Assembly: GCA_965263375.1 (NCBI GenBank)
Contig: OZ253669.1
Location: forward strand, 2,604,001-2,668,000
Direction of reading: 5' to 3'
Origin: JAJFFW01 sp965263375
GTDB lineage: Bacteria; Pseudomonadota; Alphaproteobacteria; Caulobacterales; Parvularculaceae
DNA length: 64,000 nt
The position numbers were made by a program, and so were the translations under genes. Position 1 is the stretch's first letter. Every line of letters starts with the position of its first letter. The notes below the pieces were generated by a model. It did no database searches. It worked only from the letters and a program-made list of their open reading frames with translations, and was not told the DNA's origin. Positions 9,455 through 17,234 of the stretch are shown piece by piece.

Positions 9455-9570
9455 TTTCTTTTCCTTAAGGTGATCACATTATTATAGTTGCCGTCGCAAC
9501 ACTTAGCCTTAACACCAAGTCTCCCTTGAGATTACTCCTCAACAACGGCAAAGCTATCCCGAAGCATCAT

Positions 9571-9598
9571 GCGCCGCCTTCGTCGCGGAAGGCGGCGC
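9571..9598 (-). terminator. GC-rich hairpin after the TonB receptor gene
   Basis: Arms of 11 bases (GCGCCGCCTTC and GAAGGCGGCGC) around a 6-base loop lie 37 bases after the receptor stop. The stem is very stable but no T-run follows in either direction. It may be a pause or termination site, or a processing and stability element between the receptor and hyuA. Confidence 0.45.
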
Positions 9599-9634
9599 CG
9601 ATTTGCTTACTGCATTAATTACTCACTATACTGT

Positions 9635-12331
9635 TTAATAAAATGAATACTCAAGTTCGACGCCATAGCTTCTAGGCCGATTTTGAGGTCGTATAAACCC
9701 GCCACCTAGAGGCGGTAACTCAGCCGTAGTTTCACGCGTATTCAGCGCGTTCCTCATCCAAAAGGTAATACGTACGTTCTCTTTCTCAATTCCAGTTCGG
9801 ATATTAACGAAATTCTTGGATGGAATTTCAGCGGTTTCATTCAATCCCAAAAACATTGAGTCGTTATAGCGATAATCTACATGAGCGACCGCATCCCAAT
9901 CATTATTCAACGGCACTGAATAATCTGCATTGAGATTAAATGTCCACTCTGGCGTAAGCGGCGAACGGAAGCCATCCGCTTGTTGGGACCTTAGATAACC
10001 AAGCCCTGCCCCAAATTGAAGACCCTCAGCAGCAAACCAAGTTGTCTCAAACTCCCCACCGTAAATATCGGTCTCAGGAATAGTTGTGGTTGATCTAAAT
10101 GGCGGCGTATTCACGAGAAACGAAAATTGCTGGTCTGAATAGTCAATATGAAAACCAGCGGCATTAAATAGAACGCGGCTACCAAATAGAGTCGCCTTAA
10201 AACCGCCTTCATAATTGGTCGTATCCTCAGGAAGCGTATAACTGCCAGTATTAAAGAAACCAGACCTAAAACCTTTCGCCCAAGTCGCATAAACCATCAA
10301 ATTATCAGTGATATCATAATTGATGGAAACTTTTGGTTGGAAACTATCGTTCTTGCGCACCCGCGTATCTACTGGCGTCCCTGTAAGGTCAAGGTTCTGT
10401 ACAATGTTGTCGAGCGCTTCATTATCATATTGGGTGTTTTTATTCGTCGTATGATCGTAACGGCCAGCAACTGTCACTTCAACACGATCGGTAAGGTCGT
10501 ATGAGGCTTGACCATAGACCCCCCACCAAAAATCTTCGCGCTCATCCCAGCGTACAAAAGTGAAATTAGCCGGGTCAAAAATCTCTAGTGGCCCAACAGT
10601 AGGCCCGACATTGAAACCCGTCCGCGTTTTACGATCTAAGATTTGCGCACCAATAAGCCAGCGAAAACGACTGTCAGAATTAGAAACCAATCGGCTATCA
10701 TGCGTAACGGTCTCAAAATCATCAGCGCTATCAAAAATACTATCAACGATTTCACCGGGCCCAGCAAGTGACCCCAACGCAGGCTCATTGAAACAGCCCG
10801 GCTGAACGCCCGGCGTTAGAAGATCCGCATCAACCGCAGGATCATCAGGGTCATCCCAACACACGCTTGAATAGACGTTTTGCTTCACATTATTGTAAGC
10901 GGTTGTTGACGTAAACGATGCAAAATCGAGATCATAATCTATCTTCAACGACCCAGTATGGAATCGCCGATTGTCTTCCCCAGCAAAGCGTCTGCGCGCG
11001 CGTGTAGAATTATCGAAGACATCAATCAGGTCCGCGCTCGCCAATTTATCTTGGTAAGTTGAGCCATTGCGCTCCCAAAGATAACGATAGCGCAGATCAA
11101 TAGATAAATCATCAGTTGGCTTAAAGACGATTAATTGATTGAGCTGCTTGTAACGCTCAAAGTCAAGATCAATACCCGCGCCAGGCCCTACCGTGCTGGC
11201 GCTATCAATCAACCCATCCCAACTTCTAAAAGCAAAACTAGTGCGGAACAATAGCTTGTCTTCAATTAACGCGCCGGAAAGCAAGGCTTTGGCTGTCCAA
11301 TCATCCCCCTTGCCATAGCCGCCCATTACGCGCAATTCAGTATCGTTAGTAGGCTGCTTTGTAATGACGTTTACCGCCCCCGCAATGGCGCCGGCGCCGT
11401 AAAGTGCGCTTTGCGGCCCACGCAAAACTTCAATGCGCTCCACATCGACGAGAGATCCCGCATTAATTGCATCCAACGAATCAGCAGCCACGCCATCAAC
11501 TGTGTATGTGACAGCTGGCCAACCCTGTTGTCCGTTTCCGACACCGCGCACACTCATAAAGAACACACCGCTGCGGAAAGCCCGGTCGTCGCGAAAATTT
11601 ATGTTAGGCACCTGGGCTGTAAAATCGCCAATGCTATCAATACCAGCCGCCTCAATTTTCGTTGATGTAAAAGCTGTAATAGCATCAGGAATTTCTTGGA
11701 GATTTTCCTCCCTTTTCCGTGCAGTAACTAATATAGTATCTTGCGCCGCACTATTTGCAGCAGCATCATCATTAGCCTGGACGCCGCCAGCGCCAGTTGC
11801 CGCAATCGCCATAGACGAAGCAGCCGCCGCAAGTTTCGAAGCTTTTAAACTTAACACATTACCCTCCATTGGTTGCACCTGTCGATCGGAGACAGAGATA
11901 TATACAACCCCACCCTCCGAGAGACCGCCGGATAGTTCTGTGTTATGAAAAAGCAGCTCTAGCGCTTTTCCTAAAGTATACTGACCAACAACTGGGTTAA
12001 CCCCGGTTTTTCCCGCAAGCGAGTGCGGGTAAAAGACTACAGCACTCGTCTCTTGAACAATAGCATCAAGCGCACCACCAAGAGTATCTTTTTGAACATT
12101 GAAAGTATAGATTTTATCACTAGTCTGAGCAAATCCATTCTGCACAAACAAAGTAGAAAAAACAATACCCGCGCAAGCTATCAACGTCCTCTTATATGTC
12201 TTTCCCCAAGAGCAAACGCAACGATCAGTATCTTTATAATATACGTCGGCCTCATAAGGTAAGATGCGCGGCCCACTTTTCCCCCCAGGCCAAAAATGAA
12301 TTTTTTTTGAAATTTTCGCTTTTCCCCGCAA
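9635..12331 (-). CDS. TonB-dependent outer-membrane receptor with STN signalling domain
   Basis: The frame encodes 898 residues. A signal peptide lies at about 46-69, ending NGFA before QTS. An STN (secretin/TonB short N-terminal) domain spans about 74-148. The TonB box DTILVTA starts at about 198, followed by a plug domain (GVGNGQQGWPAVTYTVDGV) and a 22-strand-type barrel ending in an aromatic residue. STN receptors pass a substrate-bound signal to a FecR-type anti-sigma factor, and such a pair lies directly upstream. The start is TTG at 12331, backed by GAGGGG seven bases before it. A second start is described separately. Given the neighbours, the ligand is more likely an organic nitrogen compound than an iron chelate, but this is inference. 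Confidence 0.93.
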   Translation of the reverse strand: MRGKAKISKKIHFWPGGKSGPRILPYEADVYYKDTDRCVCSWGKTYKRTLIACAGIVFSTLFVQNGFAQTSDKIYTFNVQKDTLGGALDAIVQETSAVVFYPHSLAGKTGVNPVVGQYTLGKALELLFHNTELSGGLSEGGVVYISVSDRQVQPMEGNVLSLKASKLAAAASSMAIAATGAGGVQANDDAAANSAAQDTILVTARKREENLQEIPDAITAFTSTKIEAAGIDSIGDFTAQVPNINFRDDRAFRSGVFFMSVRGVGNGQQGWPAVTYTVDGVAADSLDAINAGSLVDVERIEVLRGPQSALYGAGAIAGAVNVITKQPTNDTELRVMGGYGKGDDWTAKALLSGALIEDKLLFRTSFAFRSWDGLIDSASTVGPGAGIDLDFERYKQLNQLIVFKPTDDLSIDLRYRYLWERNGSTYQDKLASADLIDVFDNSTRARRRFAGEDNRRFHTGSLKIDYDLDFASFTSTTAYNNVKQNVYSSVCWDDPDDPAVDADLLTPGVQPGCFNEPALGSLAGPGEIVDSIFDSADDFETVTHDSRLVSNSDSRFRWLIGAQILDRKTRTGFNVGPTVGPLEIFDPANFTFVRWDEREDFWWGVYGQASYDLTDRVEVTVAGRYDHTTNKNTQYDNEALDNIVQNLDLTGTPVDTRVRKNDSFQPKVSINYDITDNLMVYATWAKGFRSGFFNTGSYTLPEDTTNYEGGFKATLFGSRVLFNAAGFHIDYSDQQFSFLVNTPPFRSTTTIPETDIYGGEFETTWFAAEGLQFGAGLGYLRSQQADGFRSPLTPEWTFNLNADYSVPLNNDWDAVAHVDYRYNDSMFLGLNETAEIPSKNFVNIRTGIEKENVRITFWMRNALNTRETTAELPPLGGGFIRPQNRPRSYGVELEYSFY
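11855..11867 (-). promoter_or_regulatory. Internal ribosome binding site and GTG start inside the TonB receptor frame
   Basis: Within the receptor frame, GGAGGG (11867 to 11862) lies four to five bases before an in-frame GTG at 11857 (residue 159). The residues that follow, VLSLKASKLAAAASSM then an Ala-rich core ending GGVQA, look like a complete signal peptide just ahead of the TonB box. Starting here gives a 740-residue receptor without the STN domain. The first ATG of the whole frame is also nearby, at 11869. The site is visible in sequence; its use is inferred. Confidence 0.5.
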
Positions 12332-12363
12332 TTAAATACCCCTCTGTTTGCGCATGCTTGGAG

Positions 12364-13428
12364 TTATGATGCGGCATAAAGCTTTACGTATTTATCATTT
12401 ACACGAACAACACGTATACCAAGGTTCAATTCGAATGAGGCAAGAACTGTCTCAATTTCCCCTGCACGGAAGTAACCAGAAACTTCCATTTCCCTTAAAG
12501 CAGGGTCAGCGATTTCAATCGCCACCTCAGTGTAGCGACTTATATCGTCGATTACATACCCCAGAGAATCACCCGAATACGCCACCATCCCCTGACGCCA
12601 AGCAAGTTTTCTTTTCATGTGATTATGCGTGACATCGCCAATTTTTTTTACACTATCATCAAAAACAGCAATCTGACCCGCCGCCAATTCGCCAATTTGC
12701 GCACGCTCAACGGAGTCGGCCTCATCGCTTCTTTCTGAGCTTTGACTTTCCAGGGGAAGTAACGATTCCAAAGCAACACGCCCTTCCTCAACAGCCACTT
12801 CAATTGCCGCCCCCTCTCGAACACGAACCGAAAAAGCAGTACCCAACGCCTTAACTGCGCCACCAGCCGCATAAACCAAAAAGGGCCTATTCTTGTCTGA
12901 AACGACCTCAAAATAAGCCTCGCCCTGCATCAAATGTATTACCCGCTCCTTAGCGGAAAATTCTATCCGGACCCTACTGTCAGTATTAAGAACCATTACA
13001 GAACCATCCTTTAGAAGGTAGTCCTTCTGTTCACCAACTACAGTTTCATATATAATTGCTTTCCCAAACCATTGAGTGTTATTATAAAACCAAACGCCAC
13101 TAAAAAAAGCAACCGCAATGGAAGCAGCAACAGCGACAAAACGCCGACGACTGAAAGATACATCATCCTTTGGCGAATTACGTACAGCTTTCGTTTCAAC
13201 ATCAAGGTGACCGTTTAGCTCACTCAGCATAGAGAGCTGCTTTCTGAATGCGAACAATTCATCAAAAGCCGCACGATTGCGATCACTCTCAGTAACCCAG
13301 TCCTTGAACGCAGCCAGCTCTTCCGCCGAAACGTCCTCACGCTCCAAGGCCGTCACCCAAGCCGCCGCCTGGGCCTCTATTTCCGCCCCGCGCGCTAATC
13401 TAATAACATTTTCTTGTTTTTCATTCAT
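12364..13428 (-). CDS. FecR-type anti-sigma factor / sigma regulator
   Basis: The 354-residue protein has the cytoplasmic FecR N-terminal domain (residues about 10-60, with AAAWVTALEREDVSAEELAAF), one membrane span at about 98-118 (RFVAVAASIAVAFFSGVWF), and a periplasmic FecR domain with VVGEQKDYLLKDGSVMVLNTDS. The C-terminal part should contact the STN domain of the receptor. It holds the ECF sigma factor inactive until the receptor signals. It overlaps the sigma gene by eight bases and precedes the receptor by 32 bases, so the order is sigma, anti-sigma, receptor, as in FecIR systems. Confidence 0.93.
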   Translation of the reverse strand: MNEKQENVIRLARGAEIEAQAAAWVTALEREDVSAEELAAFKDWVTESDRNRAAFDELFAFRKQLSMLSELNGHLDVETKAVRNSPKDDVSFSRRRFVAVAASIAVAFFSGVWFYNNTQWFGKAIIYETVVGEQKDYLLKDGSVMVLNTDSRVRIEFSAKERVIHLMQGEAYFEVVSDKNRPFLVYAAGGAVKALGTAFSVRVREGAAIEVAVEEGRVALESLLPLESQSSERSDEADSVERAQIGELAAGQIAVFDDSVKKIGDVTHNHMKRKLAWRQGMVAYSGDSLGYVIDDISRYTEVAIEIADPALREMEVSGYFRAGEIETVLASFELNLGIRVVRVNDKYVKLYAAS

Positions 13429-14038
13429 CGTCGATCACGGCCTCTGATTTGAAACCATCAACTATTTTTACAACGCGTTTTTGTGGTTCCCTTATCTTTG
13501 CTGTTGCCTTTGCTGCGCTGAATTCTGACGGCTCATACCCTTGATCACAAAGATACTCCCGACACTTTGTAAGCCCAGCAGACAAATGATGCTCAACCGC
13601 CTTAATACTTATCTGCATTCTATCAGCAATTTGTGCGTATTGCAGACCTTCAACATGGCGCAAAATAAAAGCTTCCTTACAACGCGGCGGCAACCCTTCA
13701 ATCGCCTCTAACAATACAGCTAGCTTCAATCGACCATCCAAATGTTGGTCAATTGGCGGCTGCTGCTCATCCACAATGAGTTCAATACCGTCAGAATCCC
13801 CAGTTGATTCGGTTGGAAAATTTCCTTTTTTTCGAAGTTTCTCCAAAGCGATGTTTTTTGCAATACGGAATAAATAGGCCTTGGGATCAAGAATGTCGCG
13901 CTTTAATTCTGAAGCAAACCCCCTCAGAAAAGTCTCCTGCACCGAGTCATCCACATCATGCCGAGTGTCAACCAAACGGGATAAATAACGCCTTAAGGCT
14001 TTTTCATTTTCCAGAAAAACATTCAGTATTTTGGACAT
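13421..14038 (-). CDS. ECF RNA polymerase sigma factor, FecI-like
   Basis: This 205-residue protein has sigma region 2 (DSVQETFLRGFASELKR, AYLFRIAKNIALEKLRK) and region 4 (LPPRCKEAFILRHVEGL, followed by an HTH with QIADRMQISIKAVEHHL). It lacks further domains. Region-4 wording and the downstream fecR and STN-receptor genes place it in the FecI group. It should direct RNA polymerase to the receptor operon and perhaps to hyuA-hyuB. A stretch of about 45 acidic residues between regions 2 and 4 is a little longer than usual. Its own promoter lies in the 486-base gap shared with the RidA gene. Confidence 0.92.
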   Translation of the reverse strand: MSKILNVFLENEKALRRYLSRLVDTRHDVDDSVQETFLRGFASELKRDILDPKAYLFRIAKNIALEKLRKKGNFPTESTGDSDGIELIVDEQQPPIDQHLDGRLKLAVLLEAIEGLPPRCKEAFILRHVEGLQYAQIADRMQISIKAVEHHLSAGLTKCREYLCDQGYEPSEFSAAKATAKIREPQKRVVKIVDGFKSEAVIDDE

Positions 14039-14524
14039 TACATCAGTGCGTCTTCTATCTGCGAAAGCCTCCTCAAAACGGCAATACCCAACATTTGCAA
14101 ATAGCGCGCAGCAAAAAGCAGTCGCAAAATATAATGTAAGGGACCCCTTAGATTAACATGCCATAAAGCCTAGAGCATAGCATTTTCAAAAATTAAATTT
14201 TTCCCTCAACACCTAGGGAAAATCGTTTTTCCTTACTCTCTGTATTTTATGGCGGAAAAATACATAGAACCAAAATGCCGACTATGCAGTCAAGGAAGCG
14301 GACACAGGGTAATATTTTCCGCCGCTAGACAGCTAGGGAAATCACATACTTCACAATCATAATCAGCATAGCATCTGTGATTTGTGGCCCCCAGCGCACA
14401 GCAGTCACATTCGTCGGCTTTAACGCAATAAATTCAATTTTCTAAAGTAAGGACTTAAATTGATCCTTCCCCGCCCTATCACACTGCAAAACCACCTGCT
14501 CCGCAACTAAGAGGATAAAACCAA
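14039..14524. other. Divergent intergenic region between the ECF sigma gene and the RidA gene
   Basis: This is an AT-rich gap of 486 bases with no convincing gene. It holds an 8-base inverted repeat TTTTCCCT/AGGGAAAA (14199-14222) and several further copies of AGGGAAA-like words, which may be operator half-sites. The promoters of both flanking genes must lie here, but no clear -35/-10 pair could be assigned. Confidence 0.4.
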
Positions 14525-14989
14525 ATGGATCCCATCGCAAAAAAATTATCAGAGCTAGGAATTACATTGCCTGATCCTGCGGCTCCGGCTGCAAATTACA
14601 TTCCATACGTAGTAAGTGGCGAAATGGTCTATGTTTCGGGGCAATTGCCATTCGATAATGGCGATATCATCACCGGCGCCGTCGGAACAAATATCGACAT
14701 TGACCAGGCCGTCTTTGCTGCAAGAATGTGCGCGATAAGTTTGATCGCACAAGTCAACGCGGCGACGAAGGGCAATCTTTCACGTGTTTCACGCGTTGTG
14801 CGCCTAGGCGGTTTTGTGCAATGCGGTCCTGAATTTTACGATCATCCCAAAGTCATCAATGGCGCATCGGATCTAATGGTCGAAGTCTTCGGCGATATTG
14901 GACGACATTCACGCGCAGCAATTGGCGCCCCGTCCCTACCATTGAATGCAGCCGTGGAGGTCGATGGGATTTTTCAAATTTCACAATAA
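14525..14989 (+). CDS. RidA-family (YjgF) protein
   Basis: The 154-residue protein belongs to the longer RidA-like group (YjgF/endoribonuclease L-PSP). It has VSGEMVYVSGQLPF, then RVVRLGGFVQCGPEF, and near the end HSRAAIGAPSLPLNAAVEVDGIF, which contains the Arg of the Rid active site. RidA enzymes hydrolyse reactive enamines and imines made by PLP enzymes or amine oxidation. A role protecting against imine intermediates of sarcosine or amino acid oxidation fits the neighbourhood. It is divergent from the sigma factor and monocistronic; AGAGGATAAAACCAA provides its ribosome site. Confidence 0.88.
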   Translation: MDPIAKKLSELGITLPDPAAPAANYIPYVVSGEMVYVSGQLPFDNGDIITGAVGTNIDIDQAVFAARMCAISLIAQVNAATKGNLSRVSRVVRLGGFVQCGPEFYDHPKVINGASDLMVEVFGDIGRHSRAAIGAPSLPLNAAVEVDGIFQISQ

Positions 14990-15477
14990 ATACTGGCTAG
15001 TGTTTAGCCCCCCTGCAAACAGGCATCAACCGATGTTTACTTTCCGCGCGTTCTTGCGGCCGACAAAGCATCTTAATTCCATCAGTATAATAGTATATAT
15101 ACAGATTATAATTTTGGACAGGGTTCGCCAGCCCCCCCCCTTCAGGGCCCTCTTGCGAACTAATTAGAATGAGAATTACCAATCTCGCGAGGAGTCTCGG
15201 GATCAGTCGATCGTCGGCTGAGCGGCTTAAGAAAGATGCGCGGGATGGTCTCGCGCAATTAGAGACCCCAGCACTATTCGTCCAAGGTTTCTTACCCTTA
15301 GAATCTGGACAACGCGATCGTCGCTGATCCTAATCCGGACCTGTTAGTGCTTTCGGTTTGCGGGCTTTCGGAGTTCTGAAACCATCTTGCGGAATACCGC
15401 TTCTTTTGCACCCAGTGGGCACAGAAAACTAGGGAACACTATATAAAATTCTTTTGGTTTTCAGAGGCTTATTCGAT
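14990..15477. other. Gene-poor stretch between RidA and tRNA-Gly
   Basis: No confident gene is present. The stretch holds a run of nine C at about 15132-15140, an AT-rich patch (15075-15115), and a GC-richer part from 15165 with a 52-codon open frame described separately. It abuts the 3-prime end of tRNA-Gly, a common integration target, but no duplicated tRNA tail was seen. Confidence 0.4.
15169..15327 (+). CDS. Possible small helix-turn-helix-like protein or gene remnant
   Basis: A 52-residue frame starts ATG at 15169 and reads MRITNLARSLGISRSSAERL at its beginning, which resembles a helix-turn-helix. The remainder is not recognised. There is no good ribosome site, and nothing homologous surrounds it. 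It may be a fragment of a lost regulator, resolvase or integrase near the tRNA, or chance. Confidence 0.2.
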   Translation: MRITNLARSLGISRSSAERLKKDARDGLAQLETPALFVQGFLPLESGQRDRR

Positions 15478-15551
15478 TGGAGCGGGTAGCCGGGATCGAA
15501 CCGGCATCCTCAGCTTGGAAGGCTGTTGTACTACCATTGTACTATACCCGC
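15478..15551 (-). tRNA. tRNA-Gly (anticodon TCC)
   Basis: The reverse strand folds as a full cloverleaf of 74 bases including encoded CCA. It has acceptor GCGGGTA/TACCCGC, D stem GTAC/GTAC, anticodon loop CTTCCAA with TCC, T arm GCCGG-TTCGATC-CCGGC, discriminator T. The sequence closely follows bacterial tRNA-Gly(TCC). Positions 27 and 43 are A-A, so the anticodon stem has four pairs. Confidence 0.96.
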
Positions 15552-15690
15552 TTGGGCATCACCAAGAGTGATGACAATCACGCTCTAACTGCGCGATAGC
15601 GAAGAGAGAGTCATAGCAGTCAAACCGCACTAAGCAAGAGCCAAGCTTGCCCGGAAACAACTATTTTTCCCAAACAACAATTGAAGAGGA

Positions 15691-15870
15691 TTAAGGAAGT
15701 AAAAGCCCTGGCAAATACGTGATGGCAAACGCTGCAAGAACAGCAACGCCCGTAAATATCATCAAGCCTTTCGCCACTTCCGAGGCGCCTAGCTGACGTA
15801 ATATTCCAAACAATATAAGAAGAAGAGCGCTAAAGCTCGCTAGTCCGATAGTTGCTGTCAGTGAAAGCAT
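15691..15870 (-). CDS. Small hypothetical membrane protein
   Basis: This 59-residue protein starts MLSLTATIGLASF at an ATG preceded by AAGGG/CGGA, and a longer frame to 15957 is less likely. It has two hydrophobic segments, about residues 6-24 and 37-56, with a short charged loop (RQLGASEVAKG) between. No family is recognised. It stands alone between tRNA-Gly and the dehydrogenase gene on the same strand as both. Length and hydrophobic pattern support a real gene, but the function is unknown. Confidence 0.5.
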   Translation of the reverse strand: MLSLTATIGLASFSALLLILFGILRQLGASEVAKGLMIFTGVAVLAAFAITYLPGLLLP

Positions 15871-16000
15871 TCCGACCCTTATACCCACAGTCTCAAATAT
15901 CCAAGATATGGCACACTGTGTTGTACCCACGCATGTTTGGCGCCAATGCCAAAACACGCATAAAGTGTAAAACGCTCCCCGGCTAACGTTATATAGTTAC

Positions 16001-16062
16001 AAAATGTGGCGAAAATGTGGCGAAATTAACCTATTGAGACAAAACCAAGGCAAAACCGAGGC
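16001..16062. repeat. Two adjacent pairs of 11-base tandem repeats
   Basis: AAAATGTGGCG occurs twice in tandem at 16001-16022. AAAACCAAGGC and its one-base variant AAAACCGAGGC occur in tandem at 16041-16062. The repeats lie in the intergenic region downstream of the dehydrogenase gene. Each unit is one helical turn long, so a binding-site array or simple slippage are both possible. Confidence 0.6.
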
Positions 16063-16112
16063 TTAGCAACATTCAATAGTTAACAAACGTCATATTGCGC
16101 ATTATATGCACT

Positions 16113-16973
16113 CTATTTATCCCGATTTAAGCGGCGAATAAGACTAGAGGTATCCCACCGGCCGCCGCCCATGGCTTGAACATCCGCGTAGAACTGATCA
16201 ACCAGAGCAGAGACGGGAAGGCGCGAACCATTCAAACGCGCCTCAGATAATGCGATCCGCAGATCTTTTCGCATCCAATCAACGGCGAAGCCAAAGTCAA
16301 ACTCATCCGCAACCATCGTTGTTGCACGGTTGTTCATTTGCCAACTTTGCGCAGCGCCGCCCGAAATTGCATCGATCACTTTTTCTGTGTCCAGCCCTGC
16401 CTTGCCCGCAAAGTGCATTCCTTCTGAAAGCCCCTGTAATAGACCCGCTATACAAATTTGATTGACCGCCTTGCAAAGCTGCCCGTGGCCAGCCGGACCG
16501 ATATGAACAGATCGAGCAGCATAAGCATCCATGATGGGTGCAATGGCGGCAAAATCATCTCCCTCGCCGCCGCACATTATGGCAAGCTTGCCAGCTTCCG
16601 CCCCTGCCTGACCGCCGGAAACCGGCGCATCAACAAAACCGACATCGACATTTTGAAGTTCTTGCGCAAGACGACGGGCAAGTTCAGGCGAAGCGGTTGT
16701 ATGATCCACAACAACTGCGCCAGCTTTTAAGGAAGGCTTAATCTTTTCAACCATCTCAAGGACATCAGGATCATCCCCAAGGCACATAAAGATAAAATCA
16801 GCCTGTTTAACGGCAATCTCTGGCTGAGATTCAGCTTGGCCCTTATGGGTTTGCACCCATAACGCAGCTTTTTCCCCAGTGCGGTTGTAAACGCTAAGCT
16901 CATACCCTTTAGCGGCCAAATGGCCCGCCATTGGAAAACCCATGACCCCAAGACCAAGAAAAGTTAAGCGCAT
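16113..16973 (-). CDS. NAD(P)-dependent beta-hydroxyacid dehydrogenase (3-hydroxyisobutyrate dehydrogenase-like)
   Basis: This 286-residue protein has the cofactor motif GLGVMGFPMA at residues 6-15, the substrate signature FVDAPVSGGQAGAEAGKL near 113-130, and the catalytic lysine in GQLCKAVNQICIAG near 164. This identifies the 3-hydroxyisobutyrate, tartronate semialdehyde and related dehydrogenase family. The exact substrate cannot be fixed. ATG at 16973 is chosen because AGAGG lies just before it; a TTG 24 bases upstream is in the same frame. It is monocistronic and divergent from the SLC13 permease gene. Valine catabolism or glyoxylate/glycerate metabolism are the two likely settings. Confidence 0.88.
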   Translation of the reverse strand: MRLTFLGLGVMGFPMAGHLAAKGYELSVYNRTGEKAALWVQTHKGQAESQPEIAVKQADFIFMCLGDDPDVLEMVEKIKPSLKAGAVVVDHTTASPELARRLAQELQNVDVGFVDAPVSGGQAGAEAGKLAIMCGGEGDDFAAIAPIMDAYAARSVHIGPAGHGQLCKAVNQICIAGLLQGLSEGMHFAGKAGLDTEKVIDAISGGAAQSWQMNNRATTMVADEFDFGFAVDWMRKDLRIALSEARLNGSRLPVSALVDQFYADVQAMGGGRWDTSSLIRRLNRDK

Positions 16974-17234
16974 TAAAACCTCTTTCAATAATCCCAATTT
17001 TTGTCCCTAAAGGGGACTGAATTACGGTAGCAAAATCGCCTATTACATGATTTTCAGACAAAACGTCGGAAATGATTGCTTTGCTGGAAAACCTGAACGA
17101 TAAATCCGTTTGTTGTTTAATAAACAAGACCACCTAAAGCATTAGAAAACCAATAATAATTTTTAGACCTCCTGCACAATTACGGGCTTGCACGCCTCGT
17201 AGTTGCGCAAACAAACAGAGATAAGAGTTTTAAC

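Noticed and set aside
11433..11948. Plus-strand frame of 171 codons inside the TonB receptor
   Set aside because: Antisense to the plug and linker region of a clear receptor; no start signal.
9635..12331. Siderophore receptor as the firm function of the TonB protein
   Set aside because: FecIR-type control alone does not prove an iron ligand; no siderophore or ferric reductase gene is present and the neighbours are catabolic.
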